Part shown: positions 1 to 12,500 of the stretch, in pieces
Layout of the letters: every line of letters starts with the position of its first letter
Position numbering within the stretch: position 1 is the stretch's first letter
Assembly (NCBI RefSeq): GCF_036370855.1
Contig: NC_088099.1
Coordinates: 23,093,501 to 23,157,500, forward strand
Origin: Dromaius novaehollandiae
Lineage: Eukaryota; Chordata; Aves; Casuariiformes; Dromaiidae
Direction of reading: 5' to 3'
Length of the DNA stretch: 64,000 nt
The notes under the pieces: model-generated
What the model saw: only the letters and a program-made list of their open reading frames with translations
Told to the model about the DNA's origin: nothing
The model's database searches: none
Position numbers and translations under genes: made by a program

Positions 1-340
1 ACACTAGGTTTATGTTAACTGCATTAGCAGTTGTATACAGATGTAATGTGGTGTGACTGCCATGTTGAGTAAGTTAAAAGCAGATAATGCTTTCTTTTTT
101 TAATTCTTACTGTGCTTGTTACTATACAAAATACCAAACCAAAACTGTCCCTGTCTCAGCTATGAAAAGATCCAAAAAAGACTTGATTTGGCCTTCATAT
201 TAATCTGGCTTACTGCTACTGCTGTTTCAGTAACTTCACTGTCATAAAACTAGCAGGGAGAACATGAGGATGAAAAAGATATGTGCCCATGCTCATGTAT
301 TCTGGATGATTTATTCCATAGCATTAAAGATTTTTCTTAC
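1..340 (-). other. MRC1: MRC1 intron 17 (partial)
   Basis: Follows the exon 17 donor to the window edge. No further MRC1 exon is visible in these 340 bases. Confidence 0.8.
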
Positions 341-504
341 ATATCGCCAGAGGAATTTTCTTTCACTTTCACTCTCAATGACAGCAAGGTCTCCAAAGTT
401 CTTCTTGCAGAACTCCCGACCTTCTTCCATAGGAACACTTTCTGTGCTGAAGTAATAATGTTTGTCTTCATGTATAATCCATCCATCCTCAGTCGTCTTA
501 TACT
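341..504 (-). CDS. MRC1: MRC1 exon 17: start of CTLD5, last exon in the window
   Basis: 164 nt, enters in phase 1 and leaves in phase 0, acceptor TATCTTACAG and donor GTAAGAAAA. It encodes residues 794-848: [40 protein letters not shown] and KFLWRY. This is the first half of CTLD5. The donor follows Tyr848 exactly where the mammalian exon ends, so the gene continues with a spliced exon beyond position 1. Confidence 0.95.
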
Positions 505-3500
505 CTGTAAGATAAAGGGTAATAAAGATAAAGCTAAATATATTGTTCCTGAAGTACAAGATACTCTCATTAAATGCACTTTTAAATTCTGCTAAATGCA
601 CAAACACAAATAGTAAGAGTAAACACACTTACTGGGTGCAGGAGATTCTGTTGGTTCAGGTTTTACACTTGCCCCTATAAGAAAAAAATATTTATTATGA
701 TCAAATAATAAATTTCTGGAGCACTCTTCAATTTTAAATGCATATTCTTGTTCCCTTAGGGTATAAAACCAAGCTATTCCTAATGCACAAGGCATTATAA
801 AATACCTTGAAATGTGACTGAATTGAGTAGTTACATTTGGTATTCACTAGATGCAGCAAACCTTACACCCCAAAGCATTAACTCTATTAAGCCAGGCCCT
901 GTGTCTCCCTCCTATTCCTTTCCCCACGTCATTTATACATTAATTCTGGCTTAAACCAGAAATAGCATGGGTTATCTTCTTCCATGATACCCTAGCTACC
1001 ATGATACCCTAGCTACTACGGAGTGAGGTTCGTCCCATCCTTCTCTGGTTTTGAGAAGAACTACTATCCTGGATCTTAAAAATTTCCCTAGATAAAATCT
1101 CACTGGAACAGATACACTCCCAAGAAATTAATTCATCCTTTCTGACAAAAAGACTTCATGCTAAAGAATTCCCGTTTGTTTTGACTATAGAATCATGGAG
1201 ATCCTTTGTCATTAGTATCTCAGGAAAACACTCCCTAAAGATCTCTCTGGAGATCATTATAGGGTTACCAATTTATTTTGTGCTAAAAAATAATCTCACA
1301 GATATTGGCATGTTAGAAAAAATTCTCCGAGTGCCTGAAAAATGGTTTTATCAATATAAAGATTTGCAAACAATTTGCTAAAAATCTGAAACCTGACTCA
1401 GGAAAATTTATTCCAAAACAGAATTTGTTGGAAAAGGCACAAACTTCTCTAAATGAAAAGTCAGAACTGAATGTGAATATTCAAACTACCATTTCCCATT
1501 TTTCGAGAATTACATTTCCTTATCTGAAATCATAGAGAAAGATCAGTGAGAAGTCCCAGCAGGGCACCTTTGGGTCTGTTTCTTTGAATATATCAAAGGC
1601 AGGTAAATCCTTACACCATTTTGATACTTCACTATCCACAGGGTACCATTCTGATGAACAGCTTTGAAAATTATTTTGCTCATAGCTAAGAAAAAAAAAT
1701 CAAATGCGATTCTGTTCTTACTACACTTATATATAGGAGGAAGCAATACTACCTTTTTTTATCTGACAAATCCATCCATGCAGATAATCACAATGCCTGT
1801 CATTCCATAACATGCTGGAATCGCCACTAATCTCTGCACAAAGTTCAATTCCTTGGTAATTATTGGGCTCTCCAAAGCCCCAGTTTTCATACCTCACCTA
1901 TGATAGAAAAAGGTTTGTGATGATTCCATTGCACAGAAAGACAATAGTGGAGAGAGAGGGAGGAGGCAGCATCAAACCACAAACCCACAGTCTATTTCTA
2001 GTATCAGTTTAAAAACTGAGATGAGAGGAAACCAGAACTTCCCCCTGCAAATGCTGACATTTCAAGTTTGTTTTCAGACTGCAACCTGACCACGGCTTAT
2101 ATCACAGTTATTTCCAGTCACAATTGGCAGAATACTGACATTTCTTATAGGATGTAAATTCTGTAAAATTCATCTGATGACAATAACAATGCATGCTATG
2201 TGTTGATGCTAAATTAAATAAACATCCTATATTAGCAAAATATTAGGATATTATTGAGACACAATTAAAATGTTCACATTTTTCCTCACAAAAATATTAC
2301 TGCAATCTTAATTTTCCTGCACAAATTGCAAATTCAGTTTAAATCTGTTTTCCGTATGGTAAACTGTTTCACCAAATAAATTTTGACCGACTTTACAGGA
2401 AAATATATCCACATCTCCAAAAGCACTTTTGTTTCTACAGTCTTATATCTTAGTCTGAGGTATAGTCAAGTCACCCTGGCATAAAACAATTGCAACATAG
2501 GCCATTTCATATCAAGATCTAAATAGCAAAGAAGATAAATACTAAAGATGGACTGTTTTCCTCTAAAAGCTTGTATTTTATAAGAACTGCCAAGCAAAAA
2601 AATGACATGAAAAATCTTTTTTTCCTCCTACTCAACATGAATTAAATTTTCTTGTTGATTTAAGGCACTCTTCATTATTAAAAATCAGTATGTTTTAGCC
2701 AAAAATCAAGCCATGAGATTGCTATTCATAAGCTTTGCTAAAGAAAGCATGAAGCAATAGAGGGTTATGATTAAGTATAAAAAACACAAACATATACACC
2801 ACACACACTTGAGAAACACAGGGAATGCAAAGAACAGTTGTGAAAATTAAACCACTCACTGGAGATCCATCACTCCAAGCAAAGCCATCATCAGGATTCA
2901 AGTAATATAAACCCATCCAGAAGTGTTGGTGGTAGTAGCCATTGTTCCTAAACAAAAATAATAAATATCTCATCTATAAGCAGTTAAAGCATAAAAACAT
3001 AGCTAAGAAAGACATTAAAATATTTTTTATAACCTATCAATTCACAACAGTTGATAAGCTTCTGTTAAGATAATCCTTAAAGTTATTAGAAAGAACTGCA
3101 AACACTGAGGAAATTTTGCAAGCTAATTAAGATGTAGTCATTTCTAGCTGTCATAGTATCCTTTAACTAAGATAGATTGAAATACCAACTAACATTTTAT
3201 AGAGAAAACATCCAGATCCAATCCTATTCCTGGAAATCCAATCAGGTGGCTCAATACTTTTCAATGGTCCAATAGTTCTTTCTCCACTTGTCAGCTCTCC
3301 ATTTTCTCTTTAAAGGCACTTATAGCTTCCAAATGCATTAACCTTTGTTACCTTCTGCAGTTGAACTGCATTTAAAAAAAATCGTACCTTAAACTAGTTC
3401 TTGTCTGAGAGCAGACAGGCTTTATGGATTTATCAGAATGTACTGATATGTCAATATGTGGTAATTCAGCATCTGATACTTCCTCATGATAGGCATGTAG

Positions 3501-6500
3501 CTGGGATCCTAGTACGGCTGTAGCATTTTGCAAGGCTGCCATGTTACAGTCTGGCTTCCAAGTTAGACCAACATGTAATTGTTCCTCGTGTCCAGTCTAC
3601 TCAGGTCAAGTTGCAAGTGCAGCCTTTTCAAGAGTATTTGATCACATTCAGAAACCTTTCACTTACTTTTTCAGTTCAGGGACCTACTAACCTTATTTTG
3701 ATTCCCCGCACAGAGCAAATGAAACTGGAGGTGCTTCTGCTCTCCAATTAGTTCATAAAAGTGAGGAACAAATACCACATTGACTAGATTTATATCAAAA
3801 TTGTTACCCTATTTGTACATTTACTTAAGTTGAATCAAATGACATCTGTGGCAGTTTTATAATAGCCCCAAATCCACTATATAACTTTTTACACCAGATC
3901 ATAAATGTAGCCTCAACAAGTTATCTCACTAATCTCTCTTTAGCATTAGTTCTTGCATAATTGCCACTAGTCATATGACTTCTGCTATCTCATCACCTCT
4001 GCTTTCTTGCTGCATTTGATACAGATGCTGAAAATGAATCCAGACTGGCTTATGCAGAAGTAAAAACAAACAAATGAAATTAAACATTTCAGAAAGATCA
4101 AAACACTAATTAAAGTGAATGGATGACCACACCACAGATACTCACGCAATAGAATGCCATATCACATACTGTTCTTCTTTACCATTAATGGAGGCCAGAT
4201 CTCCTCCTACAGCTCGACAAAACTCTTGAGATTCAAGCCATGTTTTCTTTTGCTCTCTTGAAAAAGGCTAATGAGAACATGTTTTACAATCAGATAAAAT
4301 AGACCATAAAGATAGCAAGATCAAGAAACAACAGCCATCAAACAGCCATCCATTTACAATTCACTTATTCTATGCAGATTACAGAAACTTTGTATATAGG
4401 GTTTGTAAGCATTCACCTGTGTGAAACAGGTTTCATTTGAGCCAGCTTAGCAGACTGCAGTATCTGCTGCAAGACAATACGTAGGAGAACAGCACTTTTA
4501 ATCTTAAAAGAATAGGGAGGGGAAATTAAGACCTGAAGATCAGAGTTTAGGGGAATAAAGACGGTATCAGAAACAGGAGCGTTTCAACAGGAGGGGACAA
4601 GACCTCTATATAATCCATAAACAAGCTTACGAAACAGTAAGAGACATTAGTATACTAATATTTATTATATTTACGTGCATCAAACAAACAGAGACTACCT
4701 TCAGAACTAAGCAGCGTACTTACTTTGAAACATAAATTAATACGACTGTTTGAGTCCCAGCCTTCTGGACACCTGGGAATAGGAGTTGTTGTAGGAATAG
4801 GTGGAGGAGTCACTCCTTCTGCCCACACTTTGCATAGAAATTTTGCCTTTTCTTCACATTTTATTACATCCCATAATCCACCCGCAATTCCAGTTCTCAT
4901 GGCAACGCAGCCTGGCTTTCTTCCTGTTTGTAAACATGAATGCACAAAAGCAACATTTCAGGGGTCGCTGAGAACTTAGGGAACTCCATATTCTAACCTG
5001 ATGGAAATTAAATCTTTGTCTGTACAGAGTCAAAAATGTTTCTAACACATGAAAAAACAGTCCAAAAGCCAGTGGTTCATCCATATCTGAGACACTGAAC
5101 TGTGTCTCACATCAAATCACCTCTAGTGGCTGACTCTAGCAACATCATTACCTGTGATCCAACAAACTCTCTAGAACTGAATCTGCGGTTAGTGCTATTT
5201 TCTCAAGTTTGTCTAATTTGACTAAGATTTTTGCTAATGAGCTTGCTATGCATGGACCTGGTGCTGGCTTCATGGTCTACACAACTTTACCACCCCACAT
5301 GGCACTTTTTAATCAGCATCTAAAGCATGGAAGTTAAAGAGGCTCAGAGGATCTCCTGAAAGGCAAATGCAACATGCCAGAATCTTGGAAGCTGGGAGCA
5401 TCCCCCTTGTGATGTGATTGTGTCAGAGAAGGAAAGGCTTCCTATCCCAATAGGTATGTTTTATTAGAACATAAAAACATTAGAAAAGTTTTGATCAACA
5501 AAACTTAGTAATTAAGGAAACCACAATTCTTCTGAGAAAGATATTAACTAAAAAAGACAAATAAAAATGCCCTTGTCCTCTTGCCCTTTCTTACAATCCC
5601 ACTTTTCAGTCCAATAACTCTTAGGGGCTTCTCAGTATGAATGAATGTCCAATGCCTTCTGGGTCCCTCAGGCTGTCTTCTCTCTTTGCCTTCAAGGCTT
5701 GGCAAGGATATTCTATTCCAAAGATACTCCTGCTACTTCCGATCTAAAGCTGTTGAATGTTCCCCTGCTTGCCACCTCTCTTACTTTCCCATGTCTGCCC
5801 TGCACTATGCAGACTCAGAGATGAACCTGTTCTGTTCCTCTCTATCTTCCTTCCATGAAAGTGTGACTCCTGTGCAGCAACTAACCTTCATCCTTTCTAT
5901 TCCTGCAGTTTGAAAAAAATAAAGTTTGAAGTTTTTTTCTGAGACCTTCTGAGAAAAATGACTTGCATCTAGCAGAGAGAATCAAAAGCACTGCAAAGCC
6001 ACTAGGTATTAAAGCGAACTAAATAAATCTGATATTTAACAAAACTTACAGGCCTTAGGCAGACTGCTTGCAAGATTTTATATTTTCACATTGCAAAAAA
6101 ATAACAATTGGAGTAAACATTTAGAATGCCCAAGATCATAACTTCAGGAATCATTCAGTCTATTTTGGCCCTAGTGAACAACTGCTGGGTCAGCTCCAGG
6201 TCCTCACCTACTACACAATGACACAATTTTTCTACCCTACATTCTCTATAAATTGCTACCCACATCATATTTACTTCAGATTTGTTCCTAATCACTCAGC
6301 AGCTATGTCAGCACTCCCTGCTGAAGGTGGCCCTAGGATCTTCTTTAAGACTGGAGATGCTTCATGCATGCTTCATGCACATACCTCAAAACATTCAGTG
6401 AGCAAATGTACTATGAGACATGGCTGCACAGGCAGACTTGCAAGCAGGGCACACTATGCCTGCGGAGACTGCTCTTCTAAAGCAGTACAGACATGGTCAG

Positions 6501-9500
6501 ACTTCCCCAGAACAGAAGCAAATCAGAAAGCATTTTTTCAGTTTAACATTTTTTCCAAGCTCATGTTAAAAACTCACTTCAGCACCAAGCAGGAAGTTAG
6601 CAACAGCACTTACAGCTTGCTTCAGAGAGCAGCCAGAGACATTTGAGAACAATGAGTCATTATACCACCAAGCAGGGGCTATAGAACGAGTTAAAAATAT
6701 GTAACTAATGAGCAATGCATTTTGGGCAGTGCACTCATCACACAGCACAGAGCCATAGCTACCAGGCATTTCGGAATTCCAGTGTGTAAACAAGACAGAT
6801 CCGCCATTAGTCCACTTGAAAGTTCCCCTTTCTTCTACATCTGAAAGTCCAATCCAAAAGTACTTTTCTGTTCTCAGCCCAACCAGGCTAGTCAGATAGG
6901 CTTGTTCGTATCTGTTCAAAAGAACACAACTGTTAAATAATACTGGAAAAGAAAAAAAAAAAAAGTTTAAATGTTACTTTCCCAGAATTACCTTTGTACC
7001 TTCTTGAAAGAGTAGCTTAGATGGATTTACTTGAACAAAGCCAACAACACAACATTATCCAATAGTTATTTAGTAAACTTGAATTCAAGATTATTCTATC
7101 TTCTCTTCTGCTGTCCAATAAAGGAAGTGACATAATGGTGGACTGGCATGAAATTAGAAAAGGATAGGAGAAGGAAGAAACCTGACATGACGTTAGTAGA
7201 ATACCATTGCATTTTCTGAGAGTTTCTAGTACCCTTGTATTTTAACGACTTTTTGTTGCAGACAAATCCAAAACTGGAAAAGGATTCTCCAGCGCTACTG
7301 GAGAAATACAGACAAGTAGAGGCCAGATTTGTACTGATACTAAATTATTAAACTAACATGCACTGCAAATCAGTCAATCATCACATGGAAAAAGTTATGC
7401 TTGAGAGGCAGACCCATGCAGAGATGAAGCCTATCACAGTTCACTACGGTGTTTAAGAAGCAGTTCTTGCAAAATCAAAGCAAACAAAAGAAGCCTCCCC
7501 TTAACAATGGTACAGTCTAAAGAAAACATTAATATTATGCCATTTTTATGACATGTGCAGTACTAGAACATTTCTACTTGGACATTACAGAAACAAACAA
7601 GAGAAACTAAAGTACTGAGTCAACCACAGGCACGCTTTGCTTTTTAACCCTAACTCTCTTTTTCCCAATGTGCCACATTCAATAATGTGCACCAGCCGCT
7701 CAGAAATTTACCATATATTGAACCATGGCTGAATTGTGATGGATTTTCAGGTACAAGGCACTTCTGTCCTCGCTTGATTTCTTACATAAAACTTTGAAAA
7801 AGTAGGTCAATTCTAAGAGTGGTTGGGTGAAACTACTTTTTGGGTGGAATTCAGAGCCCTATCTCTTCATTTAAAAATCAAAATTGGATTCTTCATCCTT
7901 CACTCAAGCCAGCACAGTTAAGAAACAAAAAGAGTAAATCTATCTTCTTCCTCAGTGTACCAGTCTAGATCAACACTGATTTCACAGCCATCATCTATTT
8001 TTACTACAAACTGAATTCCTGGATTTGAAGATAAATGCAAAAACTCTGAGAGGTTCAGTATCTAGAGACAGCTGTTCTCTCAAACGTATCTTCTCATTGA
8101 TTTTGCTCTGGATCAGAATCTTCATTTTGATATTTAGATGATGTTAGATCCTCATGTGGTCCCCTCAGGCAAGCAGACTTTTACATACCTGTCTTCAATA
8201 GTTGCTAAAAAAGCCTGATGCCTTTCACAGGTTTGATTTGCTTGAGAAAATGATACAAATGTATTTCCAATGAAGTAACAATAAAAACCATGTCTTTTCC
8301 AGCCCTGTCAAAATAAACATTAAGTAATCACATATGCGCCAACTTTTCTAAGCTTCAAATCCAAAAATTGATTTATAATTCCATCAGCTAACTGTAAGAC
8401 AAAGAAACAATTAAACCAAAAGAGGCAGAAGGGAAAATAATTTAACTAGGTAACACGTAAAACATAACAGTATTTTGTATAATACTGAGGTGATGTCTGA
8501 TTTTTCTATGGGGACCTCCATTTCAAAGCCAGTACGAGGCTTTGAATTTGTCTTTTCTCTATCTGCTTATCTAACAGTAAGTCAGTCCAACTACTTCATT
8601 CCCTGTGGGAAAGCAAAGCAAAATATGGTCTGGGAAATTTGTATGTGGTTCTCTAGGAAAGTATTGTAGGTCTTCAAAGAGTCTTAAAAGTGCAGAAGAT
8701 ATAAATACTGTACATTCATTTATATATTACCTATGTACATTAAAACTCTACAGTCATGAAAGAATACAGACCTTTAAATGTTCCTTTTAATGTGATCACT
8801 TTAGATCCTTGGATTGCAGTGCTTATGCCCTTGCTGTGGTTCAAAGTCAGAGATGACCAAGTGATACTGCTGGTTACTCAGAGTGCCAGATGTTGGCTCT
8901 TTACAGGTTCCACAGAGAGAAAAATGAGCTTGTTCAAACCACTTACAAGAAGTAATGACAACTACCTCTTTCACTATATACAGAGATGGGGAAAGCAGTC
9001 AGGTTGAATTGCTTGTCACAAATGTTATCTCAGTTCAGGAGACAACAAAAATGGACTTCACTTCCTATTGTAGGCAGTCCGAATGAATCTCCCGGCAAAG
9101 CTGGCAAATAATAAAGCACTTTACTTGAGCTCTCTGAGAATCACCTCTATACACCAGACAAATTGATAAACATATAGATTTTTACATCTTTGTGCTTAAC
9201 ATTATAAATATAGTTGTATATATTACATACATATAGGGAGGAACAAAACTTCTTCAAAACTTTGCTTTCTGAAGTGATTTCTGGCATATAATGAATCTTT
9301 AATCTGCGCTTTCCACTTACAAAGGCAGACGTGGCTTTGCTGTTGCCTTCAGTGCTCAGTATGGGACTACACCTGGCACACAGGCATTGCACAATCATGA
9401 GAGTGCTCTTGAGAAGCAAGTTTCAGCATGGCTTTTCAGAAAGGGACTGACAACTCAGACAAGTTTGTTAATTATTAACTAACTTTAAGACTCTCTTCTA

Positions 9501-12500
9501 ATGCTTTGCCAATCAAATGTCAAAAGTCGGGAATATTCTTACATATTTTGAGTTTGCTATAAATAGGCACAATTCACACACATTTCCTTCTGAGAGTCTT
9601 TAATTTCTCAGCCATGAGAGACTTCTTTTTCTACCAGCATGCACTTAGTCCTCTAGGCAAAGATAAAAGAATCCTGGTGGTTATGGATGTCACCTTCTCC
9701 ACCAGTTGAATATTTGTAAGGCTCCCAGGTACTCTTTTTCAAATATGAGGAATAAAGGAATATGAGGAATCCAGGCAAGCTTTCCCTGCAGCTGTACAAA
9801 GCAGACTTTGGAGGAAAGGCAGTGACTTCACAGAAGAAAAAAACTCAGTTAGATTCCCTAAAACCTAAAAAATTATAGAAGGTTTTCTAGAATGATTGAG
9901 CATTATGTTACCAGAAGGTGAGCATTACAAAATAAGCAATAGGTATTTGGCAGTTCGGAAAGAGTACAATCAGTTCATTTTGCTTAGGCACTTACAACAA
10001 ATTCTTCAAAATAAGGAGCACTGTCAGAGGCCACAGCACAGCCTGCAGAACATTACGAAGACAAGCAGCCTCACTGCCGTGACTAACATTGAAGAAAATG
10101 GTAGACAGAGTAGAAGAGCAACTGCTGACACAGGCAAATTCCTCAAGAAGGCTTCACTGCAAAGCAAGCAAAATTGGCCTACTGCAGGGACTACAGGTTT
10201 GGGTTCTGGGTTATGTTCTGGAAAAAGAAAGGGAGCATCAAGACCCAAATAACAGTCAGAACCTAGAACTATTCACATGTATCACAGATGTCACGGAAAT
10301 GAGAAGACCAACTGTTCTGATGAAGACAACACAGACCCATTTTTCTGTTTTTCTCTGTTCTTCCAGAGTCATCTAGGTGACATTTTCTTCTCAATCATTC
10401 TTAGCAGCCTATTCAGCTCAGACAACTTATACATCACTTACTCTCTGGCAGCCCATGTCAATAGTTTCCTCTTCTGCAGGAGCTTCTGACATGGGTTTCC
10501 TTTTACAGATGTAGCCAATTTTCTTTTCACAAGAATGGTCTGCCCAAAATCCATCCTGAACATAGGAACAACACATCAGTCAAGTGGGACTTAGTCTTCC
10601 AAAAATGTGCTCTACATTTTTAAGCATTTAATGACTTTTTTCTGTTTTTAAAAGAAGCAAAACCTATATCTAACTTCATTTCCTAATTCCAACCTCACTC
10701 CAACCTCTTTTCTTGTATTGGGGCCAATTCACCACTGCTTTACACATTCCCTGATTATTTACCCTCATGAAAAGAACCCAAGGAGGTGATAGCAAAATTC
10801 CACTATCCTTACACAGACTACTGATTTAATAACCGTGCAAGACGAAAGGGAGGGGTCATCTGTCTCCGCAGAACCCCAGTCAGAACAGGAAACATAACAG
10901 AAGACTTCACAACAAAAATAAGTGCAAATAAAACCACATCTCAGATCACCAAATTCAATGAAAAACAGATGGACAAAAATCATAACATAATGAATGGACA
11001 CACTATAAATAAAAGTGTTTTTTAATGACACTGTTGCATGCCTTACTGTTACAATTCATTTCCAACCTCCTGTTAGGGCCCTGGGGGCACTAATGGCCTT
11101 GAGCAGCCTTATGTGGGCCTCTGCCCACACCCCTGCCTGTGGGCTCAGGGGCTCAATGAAAGCTCAGGCCTGGGCTCCACCTCACAGAAGTACTTGTCTC
11201 CAGCTCCATCACAGCCATGTCTGTACCTGGCTATGAACCTCACGAATCTAGACTCTGACTTCCTACTATTTTGTCACTCAGCCCTGCTTTGTCACTACAG
11301 ACCTGCTTGGCAATCATTGGACTGTGTCTGACCCTGGTTATCTTCACTGGGCCTGATCCTGACTCAGCTATTTGGCTTGACCTCAGACCTGACTCATCAC
11401 CATGGACTTGCCTGAGTATCCAAACCTTGGGCTGTCCCCAGCTCCTCCAGGCCCGCCCTGCTCCCTCGCTGGGGTCAGTGGGACAGGCCCTGGCTGGCGA
11501 GGCCCCTGTCCTGCCAGCTGTGTTACCATGCTCGGCTCATGGCCTCAAAGGAGGAGCAGCCAACGATCACTGCTCCCTCTCATTCCCTTCTTTTTCATTA
11601 CCTAGAAGAGTAATTATCTGTTGCTAAATATGAGCAGCAGAGAGACCAGCCACATAAAGCAATGGTTACAGAAAACTTTTATAATAGTTCACATTCTCTG
11701 GGAACCAAAGAACCATGTAGCTGGAAGACTTCAAAACATCCTCTGTCTCAATCCCTCAAAGTGAGGGAGGAAGTAATTTATGTAGAATATCTCTGCTGCC
11801 TTCCAACTAACCTGTTGTTAGCCACAAGAATAAATCACCCTAAGTAGTGTGTTCTGCTTTTTTGCTAAATAAACAATCGGAAGAATTGATCCCATCCTCT
11901 ATAACAAGGTATATATACTTGAAGACTTATGCTCTCTTCCAAACTACTCTTTTCGAGATAAAAACTCCTTTATTTCTTCAGCCAAGACCTACATCATGCT
12001 TTCCTCATTGTTTCTGAACACTGACACAAGTGAAGGGGTGACAGCCCTACTGAAGGAGCAAAACGGAACAGCAGGCTGCTATTTTTGTTTATAGCCTCAG
12101 CCATAAATATATCTCTGCTGGAATTAAAAAGGCATCTGGTGCTCAAATAAAAGTCTCACTTAATACATATTCCCTGCCAGAGGATTTCAAAATCCTTCTG
12201 TACTGACAGACACTGCGTTAGGTAAAGGAGGAGGAGGCTTGGTCTAGCAGAGGCTGCAGTCCTCTGCTTCCTTCCCGAAGTCAAGGTCTAGCAGCCTGAA
12301 CTGAGTATTTTCAGCTGGTTCTTGGCATGCCAGCCATGCTGGTACTAAGCATGCCAGCCTGACATCAAAAATTCTGCCTCTGAGGAATGGCCACGGGTTA
12401 TCCAGATGTACTGAATGCTGCCACTTTTAGCATGACACATACAACATGACCAGCGAGTCCAAATCTTCATTCTTTGTGAACCTGGCCGTATTATTTTAAT

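Noticed and set aside
6218-6646. 142-codon plus-strand open frame
   Set aside because: No recognisable domain and no supporting splice structure; it lies in MRC1 intron 11.
11015-11627. Several overlapping ORFs in the GC-rich block of intron 8
   Set aside because: Open in multiple frames at once because stop codons are rare in GC-rich sequence; no domain recognised.
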